Counted from the stretch's first letter, positions 23,501-35,575 are shown. The stretch is 64,000 bases of DNA from Gymnorhina tibicen (GCA_013399875.1 VXAZ01009370.1:2343288-2407287); one strand, 5' to 3'. The notes: generated from the sequence alone by a model not told the origin. Program-made: numbers and translations.

Positions 23501-25890
23501 GCAGAGCGCAGCTTTGCCCAATTTTCTTCATCAGTGTTTAATTACGTGCTATTTGCAGTGACGCTGCCTAAGAGCTGAAACCACGGACAAAACCCCATCT
23601 ACCCAACGGGTAGCATTGTCCAGAGTGCATGGAATTACTGCACGGAATTGCTGCTATGAATCCCACAAGCTGGGCTGTTCCACCAGTTTTAGGTAAGACT
23701 CCTCTTCACTCTCCATCCTAAAACTGAGAACACAAGATCAAGTGTTTATTTCAGCAGCCACTTCCCACGTGTAGTTCTTCCCCCAGGTGAAACAACCTCC
23801 TGTCTCAGCCACCTTTCAGCACAGGCAAGCAAAAAGAACTCTTAGAGACACAGGTGCCTCACCAAGACAATGAGAAATTTCAGTTTCCTGACATTCTGCT
23901 GGTGGGAAGAAGGCCTGTACACTTTGTTACCACTAGGGCAAAAATTCTTTGCCAACCATTCTGTCTTCTGAGAAACTATTGCACTGGTGGTATGGCTGTA
24001 AACCATATGGTCCTTTTGCAGTAATCAATCCCCAAACTCCTCAAAAGATCTGCCTCTGACCAAACATCTCTTAAAAAAATATTCTGAGCATGAAACAGCC
24101 CACAGAAATACCACAGTGGGACATTTCAATACTGAAATTGCTGTTCCTATCCTCTCTGTTGAGAAATGACCTCCTAATACTCTCTGAGAACTACTAATTA
24201 AGACCTACTGAAGCATTTTGCAGATACAATATGCCGGGTAAATGCCAATCCTTTCTGTAACATACTACAATAGAAAGGCATGAGAACAGCAATAAGGAAA
24301 CATAGTCCAAAAGTGTTACCAGATAACAGGAGAGTTATTGTATCTGAATTAATAATGTTGCAGTTAAAGAAGTGTTCTTGCTACATGGAGAAATGCAGAA
24401 GCTCTGACCAGAGCTGCTGAACTGTAAACACTGTGGAACTGCTGGCTCTTTGAAGAGAACTGAGACTGTTTTTGATCTGATGGAACGGTTTGAAGACAAA
24501 TCAGATACAAATTTATTACTCTTTCTCCAATTCACCGAACCTTTTGCTGCTGTCCTCCTGTCTAGTTTAATTTTACATCTCTGAAAAATTAAGCATGATG
24601 CATTGCAGCCAGGGGTACTGGGTGAAAGGGACAGCATTCCTCGAGCTGCAAGCCTATGTCTCATCCTCATGTAGGAGACAAGAACCACTCTTCAGACTTG
24701 CTGCTGTGCTTTGCCTTCAGGCTCCAGCCACAATGCGTGCTGCCCTTAGCTATTATCTAATCTAGAAATGCACAATGTTTACTTTCTCAAAACAGTTGTT
24801 CTTGAACCTGTGATGGCAATTCTTCATTGTGCAAACATTTGGAAAATGCTTTGCATCATCCAGCTCTGTCTGGAGGCACTCCCAGCCACAGCAACTGGGT
24901 GTGTGCAGACATGAGTGACTGGGGCCAAAAGAACTCCAGCAACGTCGTTTCTCAACAAGTCCTTCATTTTTTGTTTGATGTTGCAGTCAGTGCCAAGGAG
25001 CAAATCTCTGGTGGATTCCAGAGATCAGGTATGTCGGAGCATATTTCTCCCCTGGCTCTGCTGAAATTTCTAACCTCAGTGAATGGCCTCACGATGTGGC
25101 TAAAATAAGTTCTCTGAAGAGCAAGTAAGACATGCAGATTAGCTCAAGTAGATCACTCCATACGAAGTGCCCTGACTATTCTCATTGGCTGTGAATTCCA
25201 GAAAAATACTGGAAATAGGACATCCACAGGGGAACAAATCAATAAGCACAAAAACCAGTGTTTCTGTACTCCTTCTTCATATTAATACTTCTCTACAACA
25301 ATCCTGAGAGGATAGTCAGGGCCTGAGGACCTGTGGAGTCAGGGTGTTCACACAGGCAGCTAAACTATCAAATGTCTATTTTCAGGTCATCTTTGATTGT
25401 GAAAAGTGTTTGGTTACCATCTGGGCACCAGCAGGGCACAGCCTCCCCCTGTGCCTCACACAGGACATGCCCTGTCTCCCTTGAAAGTTGTCTTGCACAG
25501 ACAGAATGGTAACGTCAAAGGCAAGATGAGATATCAGAAGCTCATCAGCGAATTTGCTGGAGCATGGAGAGGTCTTTGCTGGAGCATGGAGAGGTCTTCT
25601 GCATTTCTGCTGAGAATAGAATATTCTCACTAATGCAGTATGTAGGGAGTTTGTTAAGGAAGACAGAAATGAGAGGAGAGGGAGGGCGTCACTGAATGTT
25701 GAGGAAATGGCTGAGTGTAAAGAATCTGTGATGGCACTGACCAAACAAATTCTGTTTGGGTGGAAATTACTTGGACTAGAGATGACAAAAACTGCCCGAG
25801 CAGGATATTGCTGAGGATCTTTTACAGCCTCCTTCCTCTATTCAAATTGGATATAAATTATGAGGGATGTAAAATTACAGTAAAGTAATA
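20600..25890. other. Non-coding stretch with no supported gene
   Basis: No exon or RNA gene is supported. The only internal structure noted is an exact 22-bp tandem duplication (tttgctggagcatggagagg plus tc) at 25553-25574 and 25575-25596. Open frames up to 124 codons on either strand look random. Confidence 0.5.
25553..25596. repeat. 22-bp exact tandem duplication, two copies
   Basis: Two identical adjacent 22-bp copies start at 25553 and 25575. Their identity implies a recent slippage or duplication event in otherwise unique sequence. Confidence 0.9.
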
Positions 25891-25899
25891 ATTGTAATT

Positions 25900-27330
25900 C
25901 TTTGTTTAAGGAAGACTTTAACTTCCCAGACTTAAAGCAGAAAATAAATGCCACCAGTGATGGAAGAGCTGCATCAAAGACACAGGCATGGTATAAGGTG
26001 GTTTTCTTTAATAATAAATCAGCTAACAAGAGATGGTGTTGCTTGAGAATAAGCAATGATCCTTTGCTTTGACATTAGGCTAATAACAGATGAGAATGAC
26101 ATATAAAGGAAGCTGTAGTGTAACAGAAATTACAAGCCTTAGGAGAAACAAAGTATATTTCTTTATGCAAAAAACTATTGAGGAATACATACAATCTCCT
26201 CCCTAGCATACTGAAATAACTGGTATATGAATTTACAAGTAAAAGCAGCCAGTGTTTAATGAATTTCAATGAAAGCTCGCCTAGGACTTCAGCATAGCAA
26301 ATACAATGTTTATATTCTGAAATGTATTTTTAGAAAGTATACATATTCTAAAATGTATTTTAAAAATTCAGTATAATGCCAAGTCTTAGAACAAATTTTG
26401 AAAGAAAGAACAATTAATTGTAGGGAGGCAAACAGAATGTGAGAAAACATACATGGTCTACCAGAGCAGAGGATATCAGACTGAGCTGATGTATCTTGAG
26501 TAAGACAATTGTCTCTCCAGAATGAAATAATGCAGTGAACCCCGTCTATTGAAGCCCAAACAGATCATTTGATACAGTGCTCTGCAGGGAATCATTACTG
26601 AAAGTGGAGGTGATAGGGATTAATATAAAAACAAAGTGAAGAAGGAGCAACAGGTTATAATAAAACCGGAGTTACAAGAAGGGAGCAAATTACGCGACGG
26701 TGTTCCTCAGGGCTCGCTCTTTGGAGCACTACCATAGAATCCACATTTCTGTGAACGAGGAACGTAATCAGGCCCAGCCTCAAAAATTGTGCATGTGATA
26801 AAAAGCTGGAAGGTATTGCCAGTCCTGAGGAGGACCAGATCACCACACTGGAATTAGATGACCTTCTTGCCTGCAGTGATAGAAATTTAATAATGTGAAC
26901 TGCAAAGTCATGTTCTTGGGATTCATCAGCTGGAAGCAACGGAGGAGGAAAAAGATCCGAGTGTTCTGATGGACTGACAGTGTGCCAAATCTGCCAGTAC
27001 AACACAGCTGTGGAAACAGATAATGTAGTGTTCAGATGGGTTAGGTGAGATTTTTAGCAGAGAAGGAAATATTGGCGCTTTTAGACAAGGCACTGGTAAG
27101 ATTTAGTGTGAAATATTTATACAGTTCCTGTCAACAGTGTTGAAAAAGATTAGCTTAAACTGGAATCAGTGCAGACTGGCTATTAGAGCAATTACAGAAT
27201 TAGCAGTCTTAGGGAGAGATAAAAAGAACATGACTTCTTCAGTGTGACAGTGGAGGAACAATATGCAAGTCCTTTATAAATAGATCTTTAGATAAATAGA
27301 GTGGGAAAAGAACTAAGTTAAAGGTTAAAT
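25900..27330 (+). mobile_element. Decayed CR1-like LINE, internal ORF2 fragment
   Basis: Broken pieces follow the order expected for a CR1 ORF2. The text 'gaagactttaacttcccagac' near 25911 fits the endonuclease 'GDFNFPD' segment. The text 'ggtgttcctcagggctc' near 26699 fits the reverse-transcriptase 'GVPQGS' motif. It is followed by 'gtgataaaaagctgga', matching the 'DDTKL' catalytic region. Later pieces such as 'gacaaggcactggtaagattt' and 'ctggaatcagtgcag' fit the 3' part. Frameshifts and stops are frequent, so it is dead. The copy is very diverged, suggesting an ancient CR1 lineage; its outer ends are uncertain. Confidence 0.6.
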
Positions 27331-27429
27331 GACTGTGAGATAAAATTTCTATAATCTGATCAACAGCATGTTTAGACTGAAAACTATAGAAAACACTTGT
27401 AGCTGTCGATGGATATCACACGTTTGCAC

Positions 27430-29540
27430 GGTCTTTCAAAGGGAGCAGTAAGGGCAAAGAACCCAAACAGTCTTAATATGGAACTTGATGTTCCCATAGA
27501 AGAGCTGCATAGTTAAAAAAATTAGTCTGTGGGCACTAAATGTTTGGGATACACTAAAAGAGGCTTGAAACAAGACTAGATCTCTCGTGTTCTGTGTTTC
27601 CTGTGTGTGGATCCCAAGCTTCACAGAGTTTTCTAATTGCCAAAGTGTTCCAGCAGCAAGGGACCAGCAGGCTCCTCCCAGCACATCCTCATTGCTGCAC
27701 AGGTTAGTTTCTGAGGTTTTTTCACATTTCTCTGAAATACTGGGCCTTTGCCAGTTGTTCAATTTCACCTCCAAAAAATTAAATCTCCCTGGGAAGTGCA
27801 GACTGCGTCGGATGAGACATAGCCAAATTATTGGCAATTCTCCTCCCAGGCAGCTGGGATTTGTATCTGGGTACCCTGATGTGTAGAAGGATGTGTGCAG
27901 GTGTGTAGATGGACCAGCTCTTCCTCTCCGGCCCCTTCTGTGGCACTGGAGCACCCAATAGTGCAGTGTGGCTCTCCCTTTGCAAACGTAATGCACGCTG
28001 TTCCACTGCCCAAACTAATCATTGGATGGTATTTTATTCTCTACAGTCTCATGGCTGAATTTTCATTCCTTAAGTGTTTGTTTTTTCTATTCTTGCTTTT
28101 ATTGGTATAAATCTGGAGTAACCGTCCTGTAGGCTGGCCCTTGCTAACTGAAATTAAACGGGGGTTGCAGAGGACTGGAGAAACTTGGATTGCTTATTAA
28201 GTTCTTCTCAAATACCCTTTGCCTCCTAAGACTTCTGTTCAGCATCAGCTGCTCAGTCCCCATTCTCTGAGTTATTGATTCTGCTCTTTTATCGCAGTAA
28301 GGAATGAGATAAAGAACTCCTGCTGTGACGCTGTGGAAGTTCAAGGACACCTTTTCTGCACCTGCCAAAGGTGATTCTCTGAAATGCTGCAGGGTGGCTG
28401 AATGTCTGTATCATTCTTTTCTCTACAGCTCTCATCTTCCCCACCCTATATTATGAGGAAAGAAAGCCAGAGTAGTTACATAACATGTTCTCAACAGGAA
28501 GACAAATAATTGCTAATGTTGTGTTTATTTGTTTGTTTCCATGTCAGACTGAAAAAAAACCTTGTATCCTACTGTGAACTACCTGGCCAAATGTAATTCT
28601 TTCTTTTATGTCTGAGAAATACCTACAACATCCCAAATGTTTGTGGCAACAATATTAGTAACAGTAACAACAACACGTGCCATGGTTTGATCTCACTCTC
28701 TTATGTCGCTCTTCAGCCCTTTCCCAGTGATATCATAATCTAACTCTGGAGGCTCTCACACAGCCCACTGGGGTTTTCCACCACATGAAATCTTTTCTTA
28801 TTTTTCTGGAGTTTTGAACATGAAATTGGTATGAATAACTCTGATTTAATCACAAAATCCTGTGTAACTTGTAGCCTGTCAGGATAAGGTGATTTTTTTT
28901 CTCTCAGAATAAGCGTAATTCCAATAGGCCATGCCTGTGCACTTCAACACTCCTGTGTCCCAGTGGATATGGCACTGCAGGATATTTCAAATCCCAAAGA
29001 ACTGCTTTGTTTGAATTGGGTTCTTCATTCATTTGAGGTTCCCATGTCTGTCTACATCATAGAAGGCATCTACATCAGGTTTAGCATGGGAGATATGATT
29101 CAGGTAGCAATGCCAGTGGGAGCTTTTCACAGCTTGATGAGAGAACCAAAATTATAGGGAAAAATCTTTCTGGAAAACTGAACCTCCACTGCAGAGAAAT
29201 GCACTAGGAAAGATGGCAGTGGGATGAAGGATCACATCCAAGACACCCTGGCAGGACAGAAGGGGTCTGGGTTCTGTCAGAGCAGCTCTGTGCTCACCTG
29301 AGGGAACCACAGGAGTCACACACAGAGGTGACACGAAACAGCAGAGCAGCTGGAAGGGTCAGCCCTGGAAGCTTCCCTGACCTTGCCACTGGTATTTTGT
29401 CCCTCGATTTTTGCACTGCAGAGCAGGATTTAGTGACCTATCAACAAATCCTCATATCCATCCTCCTGGCTAACTTAGCAGTGTGAGAGGGGCAGCTTTT
29501 TCCATCAAATATGATTTACAAACGTTTTTAGAAGCTCGAT
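27430..29540. other. Non-coding stretch with no supported gene
   Basis: A 186-codon minus-strand frame (27996-27436) and overlapping shorter frames show no recognisable domain, splice partner or family. I see nothing else that can be supported before the sharp rise in GC content at 29551. Confidence 0.45.
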
Positions 29541-29671
29541 TTTTTTTTTTACGTGCGTTCTGCGGGAAGGCGGAGCTCAGCACCTGATCCCGCCGCCCGA
29601 TCCTGCTGCGTCCCGGCCCCGAGGGACGACCCAGACACCCTCCCCGGAACCCCGCGGCCGCGGCACGGCAG

Positions 29672-29685
29672 GCACGAGGTGGCGC
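29672..29685 (+). promoter_or_regulatory. CTCF-like motif beside the minisatellite
   Basis: GCACGAGGTGGCGC matches the degenerate CTCF core (AGRKGGC followed by GC) with mismatches in its 5' part. It points rightward, opposite to the stronger site at 11579-11592. Confidence 0.35.
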
Positions 29686-29697
29686 TCGGCAGCCTCC

Positions 29698-30470
29698 CTG
29701 CGCCGGGACGGGGCATTCCCGGCGGCGGGAATTGGGCACTCCCTGCGCCGGGAGCGGGGCATTCCCGGCGCCGGGAATTGGGCACTCCCTGCGCCGGGAC
29801 GGGGCATTCCCGGCGGCGGGAATTGGGCACTCCCTGCGCCGGGAGCGGGGCATTCCCGGCGGCGGGAATTGGGCACTCCCTGCGCCGGGACGGGGCATTC
29901 CCGGCGGCGGGAATTGGGCACTCCCTGCGCCGGGAGCGGGGCATTCCCGGCGGCGGGAATTGGGCACTCCCTGCGCCGGGACGGGGCATTCCCGGCGGCG
30001 GGAATTGGGCACTCCCTGCGCCGGGAGCGGGGCATTCCCGGCGGCGGGAATTGGGCACTCCCTGCGCCGGGACGGGGCATTCCCGGCGGCGGGAATTGGG
30101 CACTCCCTGCGCCGGGAGCGGGGCATTCCCGGCGGCGGGAATTGGGCACTCCCTGCGCCGGGACGGGGCATTCCCGGCGGCGGGAATTGGGCACTCCCTG
30201 CGCCGGGAGCGGGGCATTCCCGGCGGCGGGAATTGGGCACTCCCTGCGCCGGGACGGGGCATTCCCGGCGGCGGGAATTGGGCACTCCCTGCGCCGGGAG
30301 CGGGGCATTCCCGGCGGCGGGAATTGGGCACTCCCTGCGCCGGGACGGGGCATTCCCGGCGGCGGGAATTGGGCACTCCCTGCGCCGGGAGCGGGGCATT
30401 CCCGGCGGCGGGAATTGGGCACTCCCTGCGCCGGGACGGGGCATTCCCGGCGGCGGGAATTGGGCATTCC
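29698..30470. repeat. Minisatellite A: 91-bp dimer of 45- and 46-bp monomers, 8.5 dimers
   Basis: Monomers alternate strictly. The 45-bp form has cgggacgggg and the 46-bp form has cgggagcgggg. The 45-bp form starts at 29698 and every 91 bp to 30426 (nine copies); eight 46-bp copies lie between them. Copies look identical by eye except the second monomer, where ggcggcggg reads ggcgccggg near 29769. Each monomer contains attcccg-gcgg-cgggaat, a 7-bp inverted repeat with a 4-base loop, and a GGCGGGAA E2F-like core. The period is not a multiple of 3, so open frames here are spurious. Confidence 0.97.
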
Positions 30471-30655
30471 CAACGGCGGGATGTGGAATTGTGCATTCCC
30501 AGCGGCGGGAATTGTGCATTCCCAACTGCGGGATGTGGAACTGTGCATTCCCAGCGGCGGGAATTGTGCATTCCCAGCGGCGGGATGTGGAATTGTGCAT
30601 TCCCAGCGGCGGGAATTGTGCATTCCCAGCGGCGGGATGTGGAACTGTGCATTCC
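30464..30655. repeat. Minisatellite B: 52-bp dimer of 29- and 23-bp monomers
   Basis: The array continues from minisatellite A with a related core (gcattccca-gcggcggga) but without the ccctgcgccggga segment. Monomers start at 30464, 30493, 30516, 30545, 30568, 30597 and 30620, alternating between a 29-bp form that contains gatgtgga and a 23-bp form without it. A broken copy begins at 30649. Copies vary at several positions (aac/aact/agc; gaattgt/gaactgt), so this array is less homogeneous than A. Confidence 0.93.
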
Positions 30656-33479
30656 GAAGGGATGCGGAGCTAGGCTGGGGACAGGCCAGAGGCCGGGGCC
30701 GAGCTGGGCAAAGACTGCACACTCTTAGTCCTTGAGCAAGTGTTTCCTACATCAATGCAAATCCCCCACGTCTAAAAGTTTTACATTTCAAGGAGTCTCA
30801 TGAAGTGTAACAAACATATTAAGGAAGCACAGTAAGAGGAAGAAAACTGGGGGAGCCAAGAGACATCTTAACACTCTGATGTCAATCCTGCCAGAGCTTG
30901 TAACTCAGTGTTTGCAGGTTATCAACCTTGTCCTGTTCTTCCTGCCAGGCTCAGACAACGGCAGCTGAAAGGAGAAAGGTGAGATCATCTCCAAAGTGTA
31001 GTGCACAACAAGATCTTGCTCACCCTTTCACTCTCATTGTTTTTCCGTCTTTTGGTCATTTCCTGCTCCATGCCGATTTATTTCTCTTCAGTCTCCATTC
31101 TCTGCTTTGGCTGTATTGTCTCTCAGAAAGCACAAAGGAAGAGGACTCAACAAGCCAAGCCCTGACTGACAAATCCAATACTGTCATCTCCCCATCTTTG
31201 CCACCGTGGCTGCAGCGGAGCCCCACTGCAGAGTGCAGTTCATGGATCTTCTGTCCTTCCCTGCAGCCTGAAAACCAGCCTTTGTTTGAAGAACTTATAT
31301 TTACATAAATATCGCAGGGAAGGAAAGACTGATCACAGTGAAACGTTGTCCCTAAAGAGTTTTTTATTGTGATCACTCCCTCTGTTACTTCTCTTTGTCC
31401 TGTACGAGCAGGTCAGGCCATGTGTTCTTCAGTCACATAATCATGTCCACATGCATCACATGCAACACGTGCTACCTGTGCTGGTACCAGCTGGGCGAGA
31501 TGAGGTATCTGTATTTATTTATATTGTACTTCATCTTGGAACAGGTGGTCTCCCTGATTTCTTGGCATCACCAGCATGTGTGAGGCCCATTCTTTCATGC
31601 ACTGACGTTTATGGCTGCTGTAGTTGTATGACTTATCCCTGGGTAATGCCAACTAAATCAAAGTTATGTTTATGCATAAGAACTGCTTTATTTTTCAGGC
31701 ATCCAGCTCTAGTGCAGGCAGTTCAAAAATGCTTTCCCATCTTTTTTCCTTAATACCTTGTCGAAATCTGATTAGTGCATTATCCTTTCTATTCTAGCAG
31801 GACCAGCCTTTAAGCAACAGAATTCACTCTTCTTTTCCATCCTTTTCTTATGACATTGCCTCTTAGGCAAATCTTGCCGGCTCCAAGATCACAGAGAACT
31901 CAAAAAAATAATCTAATCTGCAAGGCCTGACTGTCAAGTAGGCACAGAATTCAATGAGTTTGCACACAGTTTGCACAGACGAGTTCCATGGTAGTTGACT
32001 GTTGCATACCAAGGATGTATCATGGAGTGCCAGGCGCGTATTTGGGATTAATAAAAGTCCACTGCCACTGCTCTGCATCACCCTCCAGGAGCACCACAGC
32101 AGCACCAAAGCCATTACAAAGCCTCGGATGGCACTGTGCCCCTCAGCCCTGGTGACAGCTTTTAGCCACTGCTGGATATCTCAGCTGAGCTGGAGGAGAC
32201 TGTTTATCCTTCTGCTTTGGTTTTAGTTAGAGCAATTTGCCCAGCCTGATCCCTCTACTGCTCCATCAACAATTTCCAGCATACAGCACTCCTTGGACCA
32301 TTGTAAGAGCAGAATACCCCACAGCTGAATGCCCCAAGAGCACAGTTTAAGTTACACCTCATCCAAAAGTGAAATATTGTGCATCTAAAACAAAAAAGCT
32401 GGAAGACCTCAGCTCCTGGAAGACCTCAGTTCCCACACCGCTGCTTCAGTCACTTGGGAACAAATCATAACCTTTAAACACCATTCAGAGATCACAGAGA
32501 TGAACTCCCACATTCATGATGACTTACCATCTTTTCAGTTGTCCCTTTGTCAGTGCAAACAATCCAAGTGATTAATGAATCCCAGAGGTTCACAAAGGCC
32601 TGCTGAACACTCAAAGGTCAGCGCTGTCTCTCACAGCAGGGAAAGATGTGCTCGCTTTGCCATTGCTGGTTCAGCTTTGGGAGGTCTGTAAGCCAGCCAT
32701 AAACAGCTACTACTAATTACAATTAGGCTCCAGATCTTCACCTACCAGAGTAAGATAAATCTGCAATGTGTTTGTGTGTTTGTGCCTTATTTAAAAGAGT
32801 CACACAGTGAAAAACATAAGTGCAGAGTTGCTGACTGGCTGATTAGCCACAGCCCAAATCTGCATGATCTTTACCCACATTTTTACACTGGCTTAGTCTG
32901 TAACATTACTTAAAACATTCCCCACTCCTGACACTAATCTGACTTATTTACATACTTATTCTTGCACTGCTTCAAATCCTACTACAAGATCTACCTCCCA
33001 GAGATTGGATATGGATTTGGAAAAAAACAACAGAAAACCAGAACCAAACAGGAGATTCATTCTAGAACTGAATGTCCCCCTCCTTCTTTCACACACACTA
33101 TTATTCTATGTCATATAAAAGTAACTGTTGGGGAGCTGCGTAAAAACCAGAAAGCTTTATATTTCTTACTTTTCTAAAAAAAGTCAAAACAGAGAAATTA
33201 TTCTCTGATTACTCTCTATCTGATGCTGGAGGGTTGTTTTAAAGGTAACTTATTTATTTAAAATGTCATTTTCCTTAAACACCAAAGGCTTTTTTTCACT
33301 AATGTTTTCTGTTACGTGGTTCACAGAAAGTCACATATCAGGTTTTCTGGGTGAAAGATGCTTAAAGAACAAAATCATTACCACAAGTGGGTTTTTTTTT
33401 TAATAATTGTTAAGCCTGTAACAGCTAATATATCTGATTAGCAGCAGAAAAGCAATGACTGGCCTTTTCCTTAAAAAGG

Positions 33480-33840
33480 CAGCACCTTGTCGCATGCCCT
33501 GGACAGAGGGTGGCTGACCAGGACAATGGGGTTTGCAGCCAGGCCACCCCGGGCACTCCCACACGGCAGTTCCAGCCACGAGGAGCCGGCGTGCAGGGTT
33601 TGTGACAAGAAGGTAGCGGAGTTCAGCCCTAACCCTGGCTCTAACCCCGGCTTCAGCACGGATTTGTGAGGTGGAACACCGGGCTTTAGCCCCAGCCAAG
33701 GGGCACCTTCCCGCCGGCCTTGCGCACAGCCGGGGTCACGCCGGCGCAGGGGAGGGAGGATGGAGGGTTAACGGAGCCCGGTGTCAGCATGTCACTGCCG
33801 CGCTCCAGCACGCTGCGGATCTGGTGTCTGCGCTGAAGAA
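33480..33840. other. Small GC/CpG-rich patch
   Basis: About 360 bp of GC-rich, CpG-containing sequence stand alone in AT-rich DNA. Inside, near 33626, ctaaccctggct is followed by ctaaccccggct, a 12-bp near-tandem that looks telomere-like but is too short to be telomeric. Frames of about 60-99 codons occur on both strands without coding evidence. Confidence 0.45.
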
Positions 33841-35517
33841 TGAGTCATTTTAAAAGAATGTAGGTATCAAAATGCAGGCAGTTCTCCAGCTACATACAAG
33901 TTAGACTATCTGTTTCTTGCTGATACAAATTTTCACACGCTAGGGGGGAAAAGTGCTGGTTTCATGCATCACTTTGCACTGGATTGTGTCCAGTTGCTTT
34001 ACTTATCATTATGCAACTGAACCCAGGGCAATTCAACACCCAAGACAAAATTAGAAATACATAAACATATTTGCACTGTTTCTTTGCTCTCCATAACAAT
34101 ATTTGCTTCTCTCCCCAACTGAAGATGAACTGCACAGAACAAAATGAAGTACAGAAAAAATACCCATAATTTTATTTTTCTGAATTGAGTACTTTGCCAT
34201 TTATTATTGGCTCCTATAGCAGATCAGATGGGACTATTTCAGTTTAAAATAAAACTGCCATCTTGATAGCTGGGAAAATTCATACATGGACCAAATCTAC
34301 CATAAGGCAGCCCTTAATCAGGCGAAGGATGAAGCTTTGTCAATATAAGGATTAGCAAAAACTCATGACCAGTGTAACTCGAATTCTGTTTTTACCAAAC
34401 TGAAGAACTTAGAGAAAAGCTAAAAGCTAAACCAAACCAAACACAAACAAAACAAAAACACTCTGAAAACAAAAACAACCGGCCTGTATTTCAGTACAAT
34501 TTTTCATCTCCAGAATAGTAACGTCTCATTAATAGTAACTGTGGCGTTCATACAAACCTTTCAGCCATTAAAGAGATTAGCCAAGTTTTGCTTATAGGGA
34601 AACAGCAGCTTAAGTAATATGTAGAAACCCTCTGTGATACACAGAGTAGGATCTGATTCCTAGAATCATCTCTCTTGTAATGAAGCAGTTTGTAGTGCAA
34701 GAATCTGTTCAGCATACACTGAGACAGTATCAACAATTTTCCCTTTTGGCTTTGATGTCTTTCTTTCACCCTTTTTTAAGGACAAAGCCTGTCACTTAAA
34801 TGGCCTGTGGCGAACTGCACAGGGAGGTACTGGCACAAAGCACACAGTAAATATCAACTGTCCAGGGCCACAGGGAGGCTCAGCATCAGAATTAGGATTC
34901 AGATAGTCCATCCGGGGTTTTGCATTCCTCTCTCTGATAAGCATAAACGATTTACATACAAAGACAGGTGTTCCCCGGAGGCACAACTACAGATGTACAG
35001 GAGTGGGGTCCAGTCCTGTGCTTGCTCTTGATCCCTACCAGAGTAGGTCCTTACTCCTAAATTCTGCCATGTGAACTATTCAGCCAAATACCTGCTGCCA
35101 TTCCTGGGCATTCTGCAACCACTGCTGCCTCAAGAGTGTCTGTTTCCTCCTTCTACTGGCAATTACCATCTTTCTTTGACCATGTGTTGAAATGTTCCTC
35201 TTTTGACTGGGAAGTAAATTGAGGAATATGGCTGATTATAACCACATCCCCTTAACAGAAACCTCTTTGTGCTTTGACAGTGGTCACAAAGTATACTAAG
35301 ATGGCTTTAACCACGATAAGGTACAGCATGAAAAATTTACAGATCTTGGTAAAAACAAGGACACTACTTAATTTTCAATTAAAGTAGTAGAGAAATAAAG
35401 AAAGATTCAGTTCATACTAATGACCCACAGCTTCTGTAGCTATCAGATCTGCCTTGTTAAGCAGTTTCCCAATGTTAATTATAACATGATTTTAATGGGA
35501 AACATGTCTTATTGTGG

Positions 35518-35575
35518 TCCAGATCATGCTGGCACTCGAGTCAATGGGACTTTTGCCATTGACTTCAGTGGAAAC
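35518..35575 (+). repeat. Fragment of an ancient dispersed repeat (unclassified)
   Basis: The sequence gagtcaatgggacttttgccattgacttcagtgg is a phrase I associate with old dispersed repeats of turtles, crocodilians and birds. A second fragment with the same core in the same orientation lies at about 58200-58255. The family name is not known to me. Confidence 0.4.

Larger units (their letters stand above)
29551..30716. other. Isolated GC-rich, CpG-rich block containing two minisatellites
   Basis: GC and CpG content rise abruptly right after a T run ending at about 29550 and fall again near 30716, with AT-rich DNA on both sides. About 150 bp of non-repeated CpG-rich sequence precede the arrays and about 60 bp follow. 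No start codon with coding support or TATA box was found, so it could be an orphan CpG island, the start of a non-coding RNA, or simply a minisatellite locus. It scores as several 290-390 codon open frames on both strands, which are repeat artefacts. Confidence 0.75.

Noticed and set aside
27436..27996. 186-codon minus-strand frame
   Set aside because: No similarity recognised, several overlapping frames are equally open, and it starts close to a decayed CR1.
29470..30735. Seven overlapping 290-390 codon frames on both strands
   Set aside because: They translate minisatellites with periods of 91 and 52 bp in every frame. No frame is favoured, and there is no start context, splice site or domain.
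33620..33655. Interstitial telomere repeat
   Set aside because: Only two imperfect CTAACC-containing steps with a 12-bp period; not a TTAGGG array.
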